From Akebia trifoliata (lineage: Eukaryota > Streptophyta > Magnoliopsida > Ranunculales > Lardizabalaceae): 64,000 bases of DNA. The notes below the pieces were generated by a model. It had not been told where the DNA came from, did not search any database, and was given only the letters and a program-made list of their open reading frames with translations. The stretch's first letter is position 1. Every line of letters begins with the position of its first letter. This document shows, piece by piece, positions 24,669-34,545 of the stretch. The stretch lies in NCBI GenBank assembly GCA_017979445.1, contig CM030715.1, positions 9,168,187 through 9,232,186 on the forward strand, given 5' to 3'. The translations under genes and the position numbers were made by a program.

Positions 24669-24982
24669 GATGGATCATTGTAACATGCATACTTCCTTTC
24701 GATCTTCAATAATACTCGATTTTATCGTAAGCCAGTTGTAGAGGATCTGTGCTTCCAATTTTCTTTTTCTTAAATTTTCCTAATTCTTTCCTCATGTTGT
24801 GAGGCCCTCTCTCTCCACATAAATCTACTATCCTCTCTTCATTATTTTTTGAAAATCTTGATTTGTTTTGGGTCACCAAAGGTACACAACCGTACTAACA
24901 GAATAAAATAAAATAGAATAAAAATTAGGCCAATTTTGCAAGTTATTAATATTTGGAATTTTCAAGTTTGATCCTCAAAATA

Positions 24983-25001
24983 TTCCTAGTGGAGTCGTCA
25001 T
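24983..25001 (-). other. Retrotransposon primer-binding site, tRNA-Arg type
   Basis: On the - strand TGACGACTCCACTAGGAAT directly follows LTR B. It differs from the tRNA-Arg(ACG) complement TGGCGACTCCACTGGGGAT at three positions, all consistent with C-to-T type decay. Confidence 0.8.
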
Positions 25002-26558
25002 TAAAAGCGCCCTGAATCTATGGGTATGGATCCAATTTGTTATTTTAGGAATCGCCACCTAGTTTTATGGTCTAGGAACCTACGATGACTTTAAACAGAT
25101 AAGAAGTACAAAACTACTAAGAGATTATGGGTATAGAGATCAGGTTACGAGATTGAAAGGTGTTAGGCACCAATCCCATTTGATGAAAGTCGATCTCTAC
25201 TCTTTTCAAGATTCAAATTGCAAAAAAATGGCCTAAATCTATAATAAAGACTAAAAAAAATTACCTTTGTTTTTTACCTCAACGATTGTAACGATTGGGT
25301 CCCTTAGAAATTGGCGGTGAGCGTTCCTCATGTAAATCTTCTTGATTTATCTTTGCGTTTAGATTTACTCCTGATCTTTGAGATGAGACTTTCTTATCTG
25401 AGATCTGAATGTTTTTTTGACTTTTTTGGAGTGTTTTAGGATTTCTAAGTATTTTTAGGTTGAAAGTTAGGGTTTTGGGGTCAGGTATTCACTTGAGACT
25501 TTAGATTTAGGATTTTGCGAAAGTTTTGGAGAGTTTTTTACCTTTGTGTTGTAGGATTTCTCAAGATTTGTGAAATTTGATGGTAGAGTTCTCTTTTAAA
25601 AGAGTTTTACTGATAAGATTATGGTATGATTAGGTCTTTTAAAGATAGAGTCTATCTCTAACTAATATCTTAAATGGTTTAGAAAAGATTTTAATTAGGT
25701 TTTATTTTGATCTTTTTAACTTACGTAGAATGAATTTTTAAATTTTAAAGAACCCCTCATTTTATGGAAAGTTCTTTATTAAATTATTTTAAATTCTTTG
25801 ATACCCCTGGTGGAACCCTTGATTGAAAGTTCTTTATTAAATATTACGTGGGCCCCACTTGAATAAATGGGCCCTACTTGAAATTTGGCCCATGGGCTTA
25901 ATTAATTAAATTTATTTGTTTAAAAATTTTAATTTGATTTATTAAGATTTCACTTTACATTAATTAATATTTTAATTATTAGTTTTAGATTTTCAAATTT
26001 TAGGATTGAAAAATTATCATTTTGCCTTCAAAGAGGACTTTTGAGTTGGGATGTCGTTTTTGATGTTTTGGAATGTTTCATAATTAATTTTCATAAGGAA
26101 TTCAATAAAAATATTGGTTTGTGTTACTTATGGGTTTTTGGCGTGAAATGATAGTGGACCCTATGAGAGGCATTTTTGTAATTTTGTCAAATTTTGTAAA
26201 AATTGGCAAAACAGTTTATTTGATTTTAGTATTATTATTTTTATGTGTTCAAAAGGGTTTTTCTAAGTGTAACATAGCTTCTAGGGATGTTCCGGTGTCA
26301 AGGATATTTTGATAATTTGATCATTTTTTGATGATTTTTGTCGTAAAACTTCTTTTTATCTCAAAATGATGATTTCTATATTTTTGGTCATATTTTCCTA
26401 GCGTAATGAGATTTCTAAAGTTTTCTTACTTGAAATATTTTATCTGAGCTTTGGAAATACATCTAGTAACAAATAAAATTTTATAATATTCATCTATCAT
26501 CAAGAATCGCTACAATCGAGTTGATTAATCAAACAAGTGCAAAAATAAGGTGTCTATA
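25002..26558 (-). mobile_element. Family-1 LTR B (5' LTR of a - strand element)
   Basis: Left end TAAAAGCGCCCTGAATC, right end GGTGTCTATA, so both termini carry one G/C-to-A/T change from TG...CA. Length (1557 bp) and landmarks such as CGCCACCTAGTTTTATGG and AGGTGTTAGGCACCAATCCC match LTRs A, C and D. The primer site follows at 25001-24983. The internal region beyond it is short and holds the NIMIN-like pseudogene, so most of the element is missing. Confidence 0.8.
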
Positions 26559-27094
26559 TTGAATCTTAGATATCACTCTACATCTCTAGATCTATGTTTG
26601 AAGTTTATATGGAGGCTAGGGTTAGAGTTTGTTATTAAAGATTAAATAAAAAGTTTAAATTTCTTATAAGTATTGTATTTAAAGAGACCGAAGGATGTAA
26701 ATGTTATTTTATATTTTTTTTATTTTATTAAAAAAGTCAATGTCCCAAGCTCCATTTTTGCAAATTTATAGTCTATTTTGAATAAATTTTTTGATACAAA
26801 TCTAATAATACCTCGGATTTTTAAGAATCATTTTCTAAAAAAATATTATTTCTAAGACATTACACTATTTATATGTGTGTGTTAGCAAGTGGATATCTAT
26901 AGTTAATATTCAATTTATGTTATCGTGAGGTGATATTGTATGTTAATTTACTTTCTTGTACGAGTAATGAGAATGTGATCGTTATTTATATTTGTCGAGT
27001 TGGACGATTGCATGCTAGAAAACTAAATATTTATTCCTTGTACTTGTAATGTTAATTTTTATTTTATTTTCAAAATGAAAAGTATATATGTCTC

Positions 27095-27117
27095 TGTGTG
27101 TGTGTGTGTGTGTGTGT
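27095..27117. repeat. (TG)n microsatellite
   Basis: About eleven TG dinucleotides. Confidence 0.9.
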
Positions 27118-28455
27118 AACTATTTTGGGATATATTAAAAAGTATGTAAATGCCTGAAAGGATAGTTTGTCATGTCATTTCCGAAGTGACATATTATCCT
27201 AGGATGTACTGTTGGAATGGTAAAATCTTATGTAGTATGAAATGCATAAGAGAGTAACATCACAATAGAGATTTGAGAGATATGTGAACTATGTAATGTA
27301 AATGTAGTTTGTAAATGAATAGATATCTTATGAGAATCACATATCCATCTGATGGGCTTAGATTAAGATGAAGTAGTCAAACATATTGAAACTTCATGAA
27401 TGGACCTCTACATTATGGTCACAGTCAACAACCAACCCAAGCCGAATAAATGGTCACCAAAATGTGGAAAATATAGCGATTGACCACAAAATCAAGACCT
27501 AACGGTGGGATTCCACATCGATGAAGTTTAGGACAATCAAATCCTAACGAAGAGATATCCAGTCATGATTCTCAACATTCTTATCATCTATACTACCATT
27601 GTTTGGTATTTAACTCTATTAGAAATGTCATATGGTTTAAAATTTAATTGTTTATAAATTATGGATTTACTTATGTTTGCAACATCACTTCATATAATTT
27701 TACTCATGTTTACATTGAAAAATCTTGCAAAGTTTTAAATGCTTTTGAATAATTGATTATTTCATCCCTTAGGGATTATTAGTAATAGTTGTTCACCGGC
27801 TGGGTAACTTCCTCGTGACACACCTTACGATTTCAATTGCAAATCCACCATCATTTGAGGAACATTATAAAGAGCCTTTAGAGGAGTTCTAGCTTATGGG
27901 ATAGACGATCAAAGTCCACTCCTAGGCGAGCATTGGAACTATTTTTATTAGCGTAGTTGTAGTTTAGGTTTTAAGGTCTTTTGCTTTATTTTTGAGTGAA
28001 AAGGTAGGATTTGATGTTAATGAGAGGACACTTATATATTGACAACGTTATGTCGTTTCTTCTACTATTATGTTTTGAGTTTAATATTTGAGTATGCTGA
28101 AAGTGCCTTCGATCCGTGGGTGGGTGTAGATCCGATTTTTGGGAGTCACCACTTAATTTTATGGTCTATGAACCAGAAATTGACTCAAAATATATAAAAT
28201 AAAATCTACGAAGAAATTATAAGAACGGGGATCAAGTTATAAGGTTGGAAGGTGTTAGACACCAATCCCACCCACTAAAAGGTGGTCTCTTCTATTTTCA
28301 AAAAATCTACATTACAAAAATGGCCTAAATCTATAATAAAGATAAGAAAATTAAATGCTTTACTTGTGTGATTGTGGCGATTGGTTCCCTTAGAAATTGG
28401 CAGTGAGCATTCCTTGTGCGAAGTTTGTCGGTCTGTATCTACTCCTAAATCTTTA

Positions 28456-28494
28456 TTATTGACGAGCCATAGCAATAGCACCTATCAAGGCAAT
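28456..28494 (-). pseudogene. Plastid ndhG 3' end fragment (nuclear copy)
   Basis: The - strand encodes IALIGAIAMARQ and a stop. Plastid NdhG (a membrane subunit of the thylakoid NDH complex) ends with ALIGAIAVARQ, so only one residue differs in that match. Too short to encode anything; it records transfer of plastid DNA to the nucleus. Confidence 0.65.
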
Positions 28495-28557
28495 TTCCTA
28501 GTACCATGACCAAAATGAACTCTTGCTTCCATCATTTCTTCCAAATTTATGTTCTCT
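28495..28557 (-). pseudogene. Plastid rps2 5' end fragment (nuclear copy)
   Basis: The - strand encodes [20 protein letters not shown], matching the N-terminal region of plastid ribosomal protein S2 ([20 protein letters not shown]) with one Gly-to-Arg change. Homology stops on one side before the start codon region and on the other at the junction with ndhG. In plastid genomes rps2 (large single copy) and ndhG (small single copy) are far apart. Confidence 0.75.
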
Positions 28558-30219
28558 TCACAACGTAGGCTAGTTTTATTACCTGTAATGAGTACAATCG
28601 ATTCATCTCTAGTCCCTTCTGTTGTTTTTCAAGAATCAAAGAAAGATATCCAAAAAATAAATAGTTCTTGTGTTATGACTTGGAATAAGCGTTTCTCTTT
28701 ATAGGAACGGAATAAAATTCTTTTATGTCCTTCTCTTTTAGAATTTGATGTGATGGAAAGCTGGGTGGCTTACATTTTTATAGTTAATCGATGCAAGTTT
28801 TGACACGATCTGTTCAGCCGTATACTATTGTTACATTGCTCCTGAACTCAGAGACGATAACTGATTTTTCTAGATTTGGGTGTTTTCTAACCTTTTTGGG
28901 TGTTTTTTAAGGTTTGTTAGGTGTTTTCGAGTTGAAAATCAAGGTTTGATAGTATAAGTATGAGTTGGGGTTTCAAATTTAGGGTTTTAGGAAGTTTCTA
29001 ACCTATTTTTTCTGGGATTTCTGAAAATCTACGAGATTTGGTAGTAAAGTTCCCTTTTATAGAAGTTTTAGATATGGTTAGAGTTAGATTAGGTTTTTTT
29101 TTAATAGAGTCTTTCTCTAACTAATCTTCAAGTTGTTTAAAATAAGATTCAAGTGATTTTTTTATTCAGATTCGGCTTCTTTGAATTAAGTATAATTAAT
29201 TTTTAAATTTGTTGGAGAACCCCCCCCGATAGAGGGTTTATTTAATTATTTTAAATTCTTTGAGACCTCCGGTAAAGAGTTATTTAATTAAATGTCAGGT
29301 GAGCCCCACTTGAGTAAATGGGTCACTACTTGAAACTGGCCCACTGGACTTAATTAATTGTATTTATTTGTTAAAATTTTAAATTTTGATTTATTAAGAT
29401 TTTACTTTAAATTTATTAAGATTTTTAATTATTGATTTCATATTTTCATATTTTCAAATTTTAGGATTGAAAAATTATCATTTTGCCCTTAAAGAGAGAT
29501 TTTTGCATTGGAATGTCATTTTTTGACATTTTGGGATGTTTCAGAATCAATTTTTCATAAAAAAATCATTGAAAATGTTAGTTTACGTCATTTATGAATT
29601 TTTTGCATAAAATAAGTACGGGTCCCACGAGGGGTAATTTGGTCCATTTTTGTGGAAATTGGCAAAATAGTTTTTTTGGTTTCAAGTTATCATTTTATGT
29701 GTTAAAAAAGATCTTCCTAAGCATAATGTAGGCTCTAAGAGTGTTTTGACATTAGGGGCATTTTGGTAATTTGATCATTTTTGACAATTTTTATCGTAAA
29801 ACTTCTTTTAGTCCAAAAATGATGATTTCTATGTTTTGGATCACATTTTCCTAGCGTAGTGTGATTTTTAAGATTTTTTTACGTTGAATATCTCATCTGA
29901 GCTTTGGAAATACATCCGGTGACAAATAGAAATCTTTAGAATATTAGTCTATCATAAGGAACCATTGTAATATGATCGATGAATTAATTAATCAAGTGGC
30001 TGTAAAAATGGGGTGTCTACATACACTCTTACACTCAAATACTTTGTGGGTATGTTATTACGCTTGTTGTTCAATTTTATTATTATTTTGCTACTATATT
30101 ATCATTTTAGCCGTATGTCGTCTATTTATGCTATTATTATCTATGGGGAGTGTTATTTAGTGTCTTGAATTTTAGCACATGATTATGGGGATTCGTGTTA
30201 GAATTTGGGGGCACTACAC

Positions 30220-31060
30220 AATCGTGGTAAATATCCTTTACTGATAGAGTTCTTAACATTTCTCGATTGGATCATGCCAGTGTTCATGTTACTTCAAATT
30301 TAGAGTCATCTCTATCTATGTTTGAGGTGCCATTGTGCTTTATATGATACCAACTAAGCAACTGGTCATCAATTTTAACTTTATGAGTTGTGGGAAATCC
30401 TAAACTTGATGGTGGGCTCGATTTGCATTACTCTTGTCATCCACCTTAGGATTTTTAAGTAGTAACAACTAATCTTCTCACCTCTTATAGGCTCAATATT
30501 GGGGACCTAAACTACAGATGCATATTTTGAACATAATCGATGCCTATCGAACAAATTAAAAGAAAATGGTCTACAATCTACATAACATTAATCGTACTTA
30601 TGGAGCTGAATATTGGATTATCAACAACAAAATGTATAGAAAATAAGAGAATTTTTTTTTGAGAAAACCAATGAAAAATGTTACAATGATAAAATTAATA
30701 TATACAAAATGACATGAATCAGGATTGGAAAAAAATATAAAAAGTTCAAAATAATTATTTTCACATTATTTATTGCCAGTAAAATCAGAAGATGGGGTGG
30801 TATTGAGGATGAACCATCTCAACATGTTAGAGTAGTATAAAAAACATAAACACCTGCTATCTTGCATGTTTTAAACATTAGTTTGTACAAATCACATGTG
30901 AAGATGAATAGTCTCAACATGTCGAGCCTTCTTTTCTGCTTGGAGCTTCATGTTGTCCTTCTATCATAAGCAATCGAAGATAAGCAAATGAGAGCCCCCT
31001 CTTATGGGTGCCTGGATTTTGAATAGATATGGTTCTATGAGATACCTCATTAGTGGTCAT
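30220..31060. other. Intergenic DNA, no gene recognised
   Basis: Only short frames; no repeat end or domain recognised. Poly-T/A tracts near 30650. Confidence 0.4.
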
Positions 31061-31402
31061 GGTGTTATCATCAGAAATCGACAAGGTACTCTCCTCATGG
31101 CTTATGCAGGTTGCACCACAACATAGTCTATCCTATACCATGAGCTTAGAGCCATAAGAGAAGGGTTCAATCTTGCAAGTAGATTCGGGTGTGAAAGGTT
31201 GGTGATTGCTTCTAATTCTCAGCTGGCGAAATTGCTAAGTGTTCAATGTTTGCATGTTTATAGGAAAACTAACAAAGAAACAGACTACCTTTCTATAATG
31301 TATTCCACTGTCCAAGAAGCTACCTTAAGTGCCCAAGACTTTAGTGATGAAATAAATTGTATTGTGGAGGATGATGCGAATGGGCGATCCTATGTAAGAT
31401 TT
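31061..31402 (+). pseudogene. Plant RNase H-like domain fragment (RVT_3 type)
   Basis: One frame reads GVIIRNRQGTLL, then ELRAIREGFNLASRFGCERL and VIASNSQLAKLL, then HVYRKTNKETDYL. This is the order of the plant RNase H-like domain: GxVIRDxxG, the E-containing helix, the VxSDSQxA strand and the HVxRxxNxxAD block. A TAG near 31118 interrupts it. The catalytic Asp of the VESDS motif is Asn (ASNS), and the final Ala-Asp is changed (TD). Such domains occur in non-LTR retrotransposons and as stand-alone proteins; no neighbouring reverse transcriptase is visible. Confidence 0.65.
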
Positions 31403-31769
31403 TGATTTCTCTTCTTTCTTGTGGCTAGGGGTCTGCTTAAACCCTCGATTACCTTCCAAAAATAATCATTGCATAGAGTTTTGATTTATGCTTCTTCCCT
31501 CAACCATGAGCATGATAAATGAAGACCAATGATGGTACTCCCTACGAAGAAGCACTTTGGTACAAGTTGAAAATTTTAATATAACGAGAGCTAAGTCGAA
31601 CTTGTATAAATTATGGTAGTAAAAAAATATACTAAGACTTATACTTGAAAAAATACTCCTAAATAGTCAAGTAAAGCCTTTATTGATGATTGTAACGATA
31701 GATCTAATAGTTTATTAAAACACTTTAGTTTAATATGATTTTTGTGATTTAGCATTGGAAAGTAGGTTA

Positions 31770-31976
31770 TGACCATCTAAAGGTGCAAGCTTGCTAAGTT
31801 GGTTAAAGTTTGTGAGTGTTAATAATACAATGACTTGGGTTCAAAACCCTCCTTCAACCACTGAATGTTAATCACTAATCTTGCTTGCTACCAAAGAAGA
31901 AAAAGGTTTTGATTGTGTTGAGCAAGTGAATTTCATCATAAGACCCGCCAATAAATAAATAAATAAATAAATAAAA
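31770..31976 (+). mobile_element. tRNA-derived SINE-like repeat
   Basis: An A-box-like TTGCTAAGTTGGTTAAAG (31791) and a B-box-like GGTTCAAAACCC (31838-31849) are spaced roughly as in a polymerase III promoter. About 110 bp later the sequence ends in a simple AAATAAATAAATAAAT tail (31950-31976). Length and layout fit a plant SINE; flanking duplications were not resolved. Confidence 0.5.
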
Positions 31977-32024
31977 GAACTTCAAATCCATAGTTCTCAA
32001 TGGATCCTAGTCCATGGTTTCATG

Positions 32025-32583
32025 CAGGGCTACAATCTAGGCGGGTTGGAGGCTCAATCCAAGTTGTATAATCCTCAACCCGAGCTCAACTCAACCCAAC
32101 CATCGGGTTAGAACTAATTAACCCAAGCTCAACCTGAGATTGAGTTTTTAAATCGGGTTGAGCTCGAGTTAGCCCAAGTTAGGTAATTTTAGACGGGTTG
32201 GGCTCATTGAGCAAGCTTAATTTCACTTTGATCAACAATAAATTTTATTTTATATCTTAAAAAACAAATACCATATAAAAAACAAAATCTAGTAAATAAA
32301 TTTTCACACAACCTTCAAAATCCATTAATTTTTATATTATAATTTTTTTCCTTAATTTTACAAATATATTTAATAAGAGAAAATTAATATTTTAAAAATA
32401 AATAAATAGATAAAAATATTTATATGTAAATATATAACATCGGGTTCAGGTTGAATTGGATTGCTTGGAGCCTCAACCCAAATTCAATTCGAGTTGAGAT
32501 TTCCTAACCTAGGCTCAACTCATTTTCCATATGGAATCTATACTCTCCCATCAATCAGGTTGAGTTCAGGTTAGTCTATCCTA
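32025..32583. mobile_element. Non-autonomous hAT element, 559 bp, with 8-bp TSD
   Basis: A perfect 8-bp duplication GTTTCATG flanks it at 32017-32024 and 32584-32591. The left end is CAGGGCTACAATC and the right end, reverse-complemented, is TAGGATAGACTAACC, matching hAT-type (C/T)AGG termini. The ends are rich in GGGTTGAGCTC-like words on both strands and the core is very AT-rich. No transposase is encoded. Confidence 0.8.
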
Positions 32584-32899
32584 GTTTCATGATCCAATTT
32601 TAGGATTAGATTGACATATGCCAAGCCTAGTTTGTATTTTTACCAATGCCATATCAAACCTATTCATAAATAGAATATATTCAATTAATTACTTCCGAGA
32701 AAGAGCAAACCAACCACTAGACGTGTGAGCCTTTTCTTATTAAATTAAGCTACCTTCTTTTTTATGAAATTGAATTTTCTCATATTCGACTTTATGCTTT
32801 TAGACATTTTATTTTATTTTATAATTTTCTTGGGATAAAATTAAATGGGAGCTCGATGGAGACAAATTTTCTAAAAGAAGATGGGTTTGCTTGAATCAA

Positions 32900-33530
32900 T
32901 CATAAAACGTGATTTCCAAAATCGAATATCCTAACTATCTACAATATTTCCCTAAATTGATTATGTAATTGAAAATCAAAATGTCCTTTTGTAGACCAAA
33001 TGTCTATATGATACAAAATATTATACATTAAATGTGAAAAATAAGATTTTAATACAAAAACAATGGAAACAAATTTCAAAATCTCATTTCTAAGTTTAAT
33101 TGCATTCTGATTTTATGATCCAAACCAAATTCCAAGATAAAATTAAGTGGGGGCTATAATAGATTTTAAATTTAGGTTGATAGAATCATAGAAAGGAGTC
33201 CGACAGCCAACTTCAAAAAACTCTTCGCTATATTTATGTAACACCCCTACTTTTTCATCAATATTTGCAATACCTCCTTGGAAAGATACGTCACAACGGG
33301 ATGCCCGCTTCAAAATTATTTCCTCATAGAAACTGTTTTTCAAAATTCAAAATCTTAATTATCAACACTATTTCCCTAAAATTACCTTTTTATACCCCAA
33401 TTTCTACATAATACGAAATATTATGTATTAAATTAAAAAAATACTAAATTTACAAATCTCATTTGTAAGTTTATCATATTATATTAATTGCGTACCATTT
33501 TATAATTAAACAAAATTCCAAGAAACCCTC
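32900..33530 (+). repeat. Diverged direct repeat upstream of FATB
   Basis: Two segments (about 32925-33140 and 33350-33530) share, in order, ATTTCCCTAAA, ATACAAAATATTATACATTAA or its variant ATACGAAATATTATGTATTAA, CTCATTTxTAAGTTTA and AAATTCCAAGA. They lie 150-750 bp upstream of the FATB TATA box. Function, if any, is unknown. Confidence 0.6.
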
Positions 33531-33682
33531 TTTGATGTAAATCTTAGTCAAGGCCACACGTCTGAGTCCCTTTCAGAACTGACCCACCATTTGAGCGCAT
33601 CATGTAATTAAAAGAATTAGAAAGGGTATTTGAGTAATTTTGAAATTATAGTAACGTAGACCAAGAGAATCCATGTGGTTAC

Positions 33683-33690
33683 TATATAAA
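33683..33690 (+). promoter_or_regulatory. FATB TATA box
   Basis: TATATAAA in the context TGGTTACTATATAAAGTGAACC, about 30 bp before the expected transcription start and 860 bp before the ATG (the leader intron accounts for 577 bp). Confidence 0.65.
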
Positions 33691-33714
33691 GTGAACCATT
33701 TTTTATTTTTTGTC

Positions 33715-33948
33715 ACAGATGATTCCCGAACACTGCTTGACCTAAAACACCGCTGGTCCCAAGGTCTCACTCTCTCTGTAATCTGACTGTCGTCTCCTGT
33801 CTCTCCATCTCTGGAAAAAACCGAAAATCTCGAAAACCCTGAAGGCTTAAAAGAACGTAAAAGACGGGAAAAAGAAAATTAAATCAAGCAAAAACTGTCG
33901 AAATTTCTGCAACTAAAACGGGATTTGTATTCTGTCGATCTGATCTAG
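33715..33948 (+). other. FATB 5' leader exon (non-coding)
   Basis: Begins about 30 nt after the TATA box (start approximate) with a CT-rich leader containing TCTCACTCTCTCTG. It ends at GATCTAG before a GTACGT donor. FATB genes of other plants commonly carry such a leader exon. Confidence 0.6.
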
Positions 33949-34525
33949 GTACGTGGTTTCTTCCTTTGTGTCTTATTATTTCACCTGATCCGAGCTCTGA
34001 TATAATCTAGGGTTTGAACAAAGTTTCTATTAATTTTTTTAAGGTTTTAATGAAAATGTTACTTAGATTTTCTTTCATTTTTTTTAGGGTTGTGACATTA
34101 TTTATTTAACGGGTTATTTTGGATTTTTTAGGTTTTGATAAAAATGTGATATATTTTCTTTCATTTTTAGTTTTTTTTTCTTTCTTGAAATATGGATCTG
34201 ATGGTATTTTAATGGATTTTTGAATGTTTTTTTAACGAAAATTTGTAGTTTTTCGAATAGTTAATTGAAGTTTTTCATTAATTTGCTGTCTAAATTCTCA
34301 AGATTAAATTTTTCTCATTTTTTTTTGGTTCTTCTGGTTCGATATTGAACCAGTTTTTCTTTTCTTCTGTTTCCTTCTTCGTTAGTTTTTTTTTTTTTAA
34401 TGGTGACAGATCCGCTGAGAAGAAGGAGAATGTTTTTATTCCATTTTTAAAATTAAATTTTTTTTTGGTGCATTTGGGTTTAGAATCTTAAGATTTTAAA
34501 AGTTTTTTCTTATATCTGTTTGCAG
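33949..34525 (+). other. FATB leader intron
   Basis: GTACGTGGTT donor and TTTGCAG acceptor. The 577-bp, T-rich intron lies entirely in the 5' untranslated region, 20 nt before the ATG. First introns of this kind often raise expression in plants; that is not shown here. Confidence 0.65.
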
Positions 34526-34545
34526 AGTACTGATCTTTTCTCGTC

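Larger units (their letters stand above)
28452..28862 (-). other. Insert within LTR C, partly of plastid origin
   Basis: Absent from LTRs A, B and D at the corresponding site, between ACTCCTAAATC and CTAGATTTGGGTG. It contains the ndhG and rps2 fragments listed separately. The remaining 0.3 kb (28558-28862) is unassigned; its base composition would also fit organelle DNA. Confidence 0.6.
28098..30021 (-). mobile_element. Family-1 LTR C, probably solo, carrying an organelle-derived insert
   Basis: Left end TGAAAGTGCCTTCGATCC, right end GGGGTGTCTACA; no primer site or polypurine tract adjoins. The 5-bp flanks TATGC and TACAC agree at three positions, so the target duplication is doubtful. Removing the 0.4-kb insert at about 28452-28862 leaves about 1.51 kb, the size of LTRs A and B. 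It lies inside the older LTR at 26800-30219. Confidence 0.8.
26800..30219 (+). mobile_element. Old LTR of the L1-L4 type, interrupted by LTR C
   Basis: Landmarks of L1 appear on the + strand in order: TGGATATCTATAG (about 26890), GCATGCTAGAAAACT (27011), ATTATCCTAGGATGTACTGT (about 27192), CCGAATAAATGGTCACC (27442), CCACAAAATCAAGACC (27486), GGCTGGGTAACTTCC (27799). After the LTR C insertion it resumes with TTATGGGGATTCGTGTTAG and TTGGGGGCACTACA (30182-30218), which corresponds to the GTGTTAGCGTTTGACGGGGC end of L1. The left border is uncertain. It is clearly more diverged than L1-L4. Confidence 0.6.

Noticed and set aside
28098..30026. TATGC/TACAC as a target duplication of LTR C.
   Set aside because: Only three of five positions match, which is too weak to count as evidence.
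31770..31860. A tRNA gene, because of A-box and B-box-like sequences.
   Set aside because: No acceptor stem or anticodon arm pairs correctly, and a simple-repeat tail follows. A SINE is more likely.
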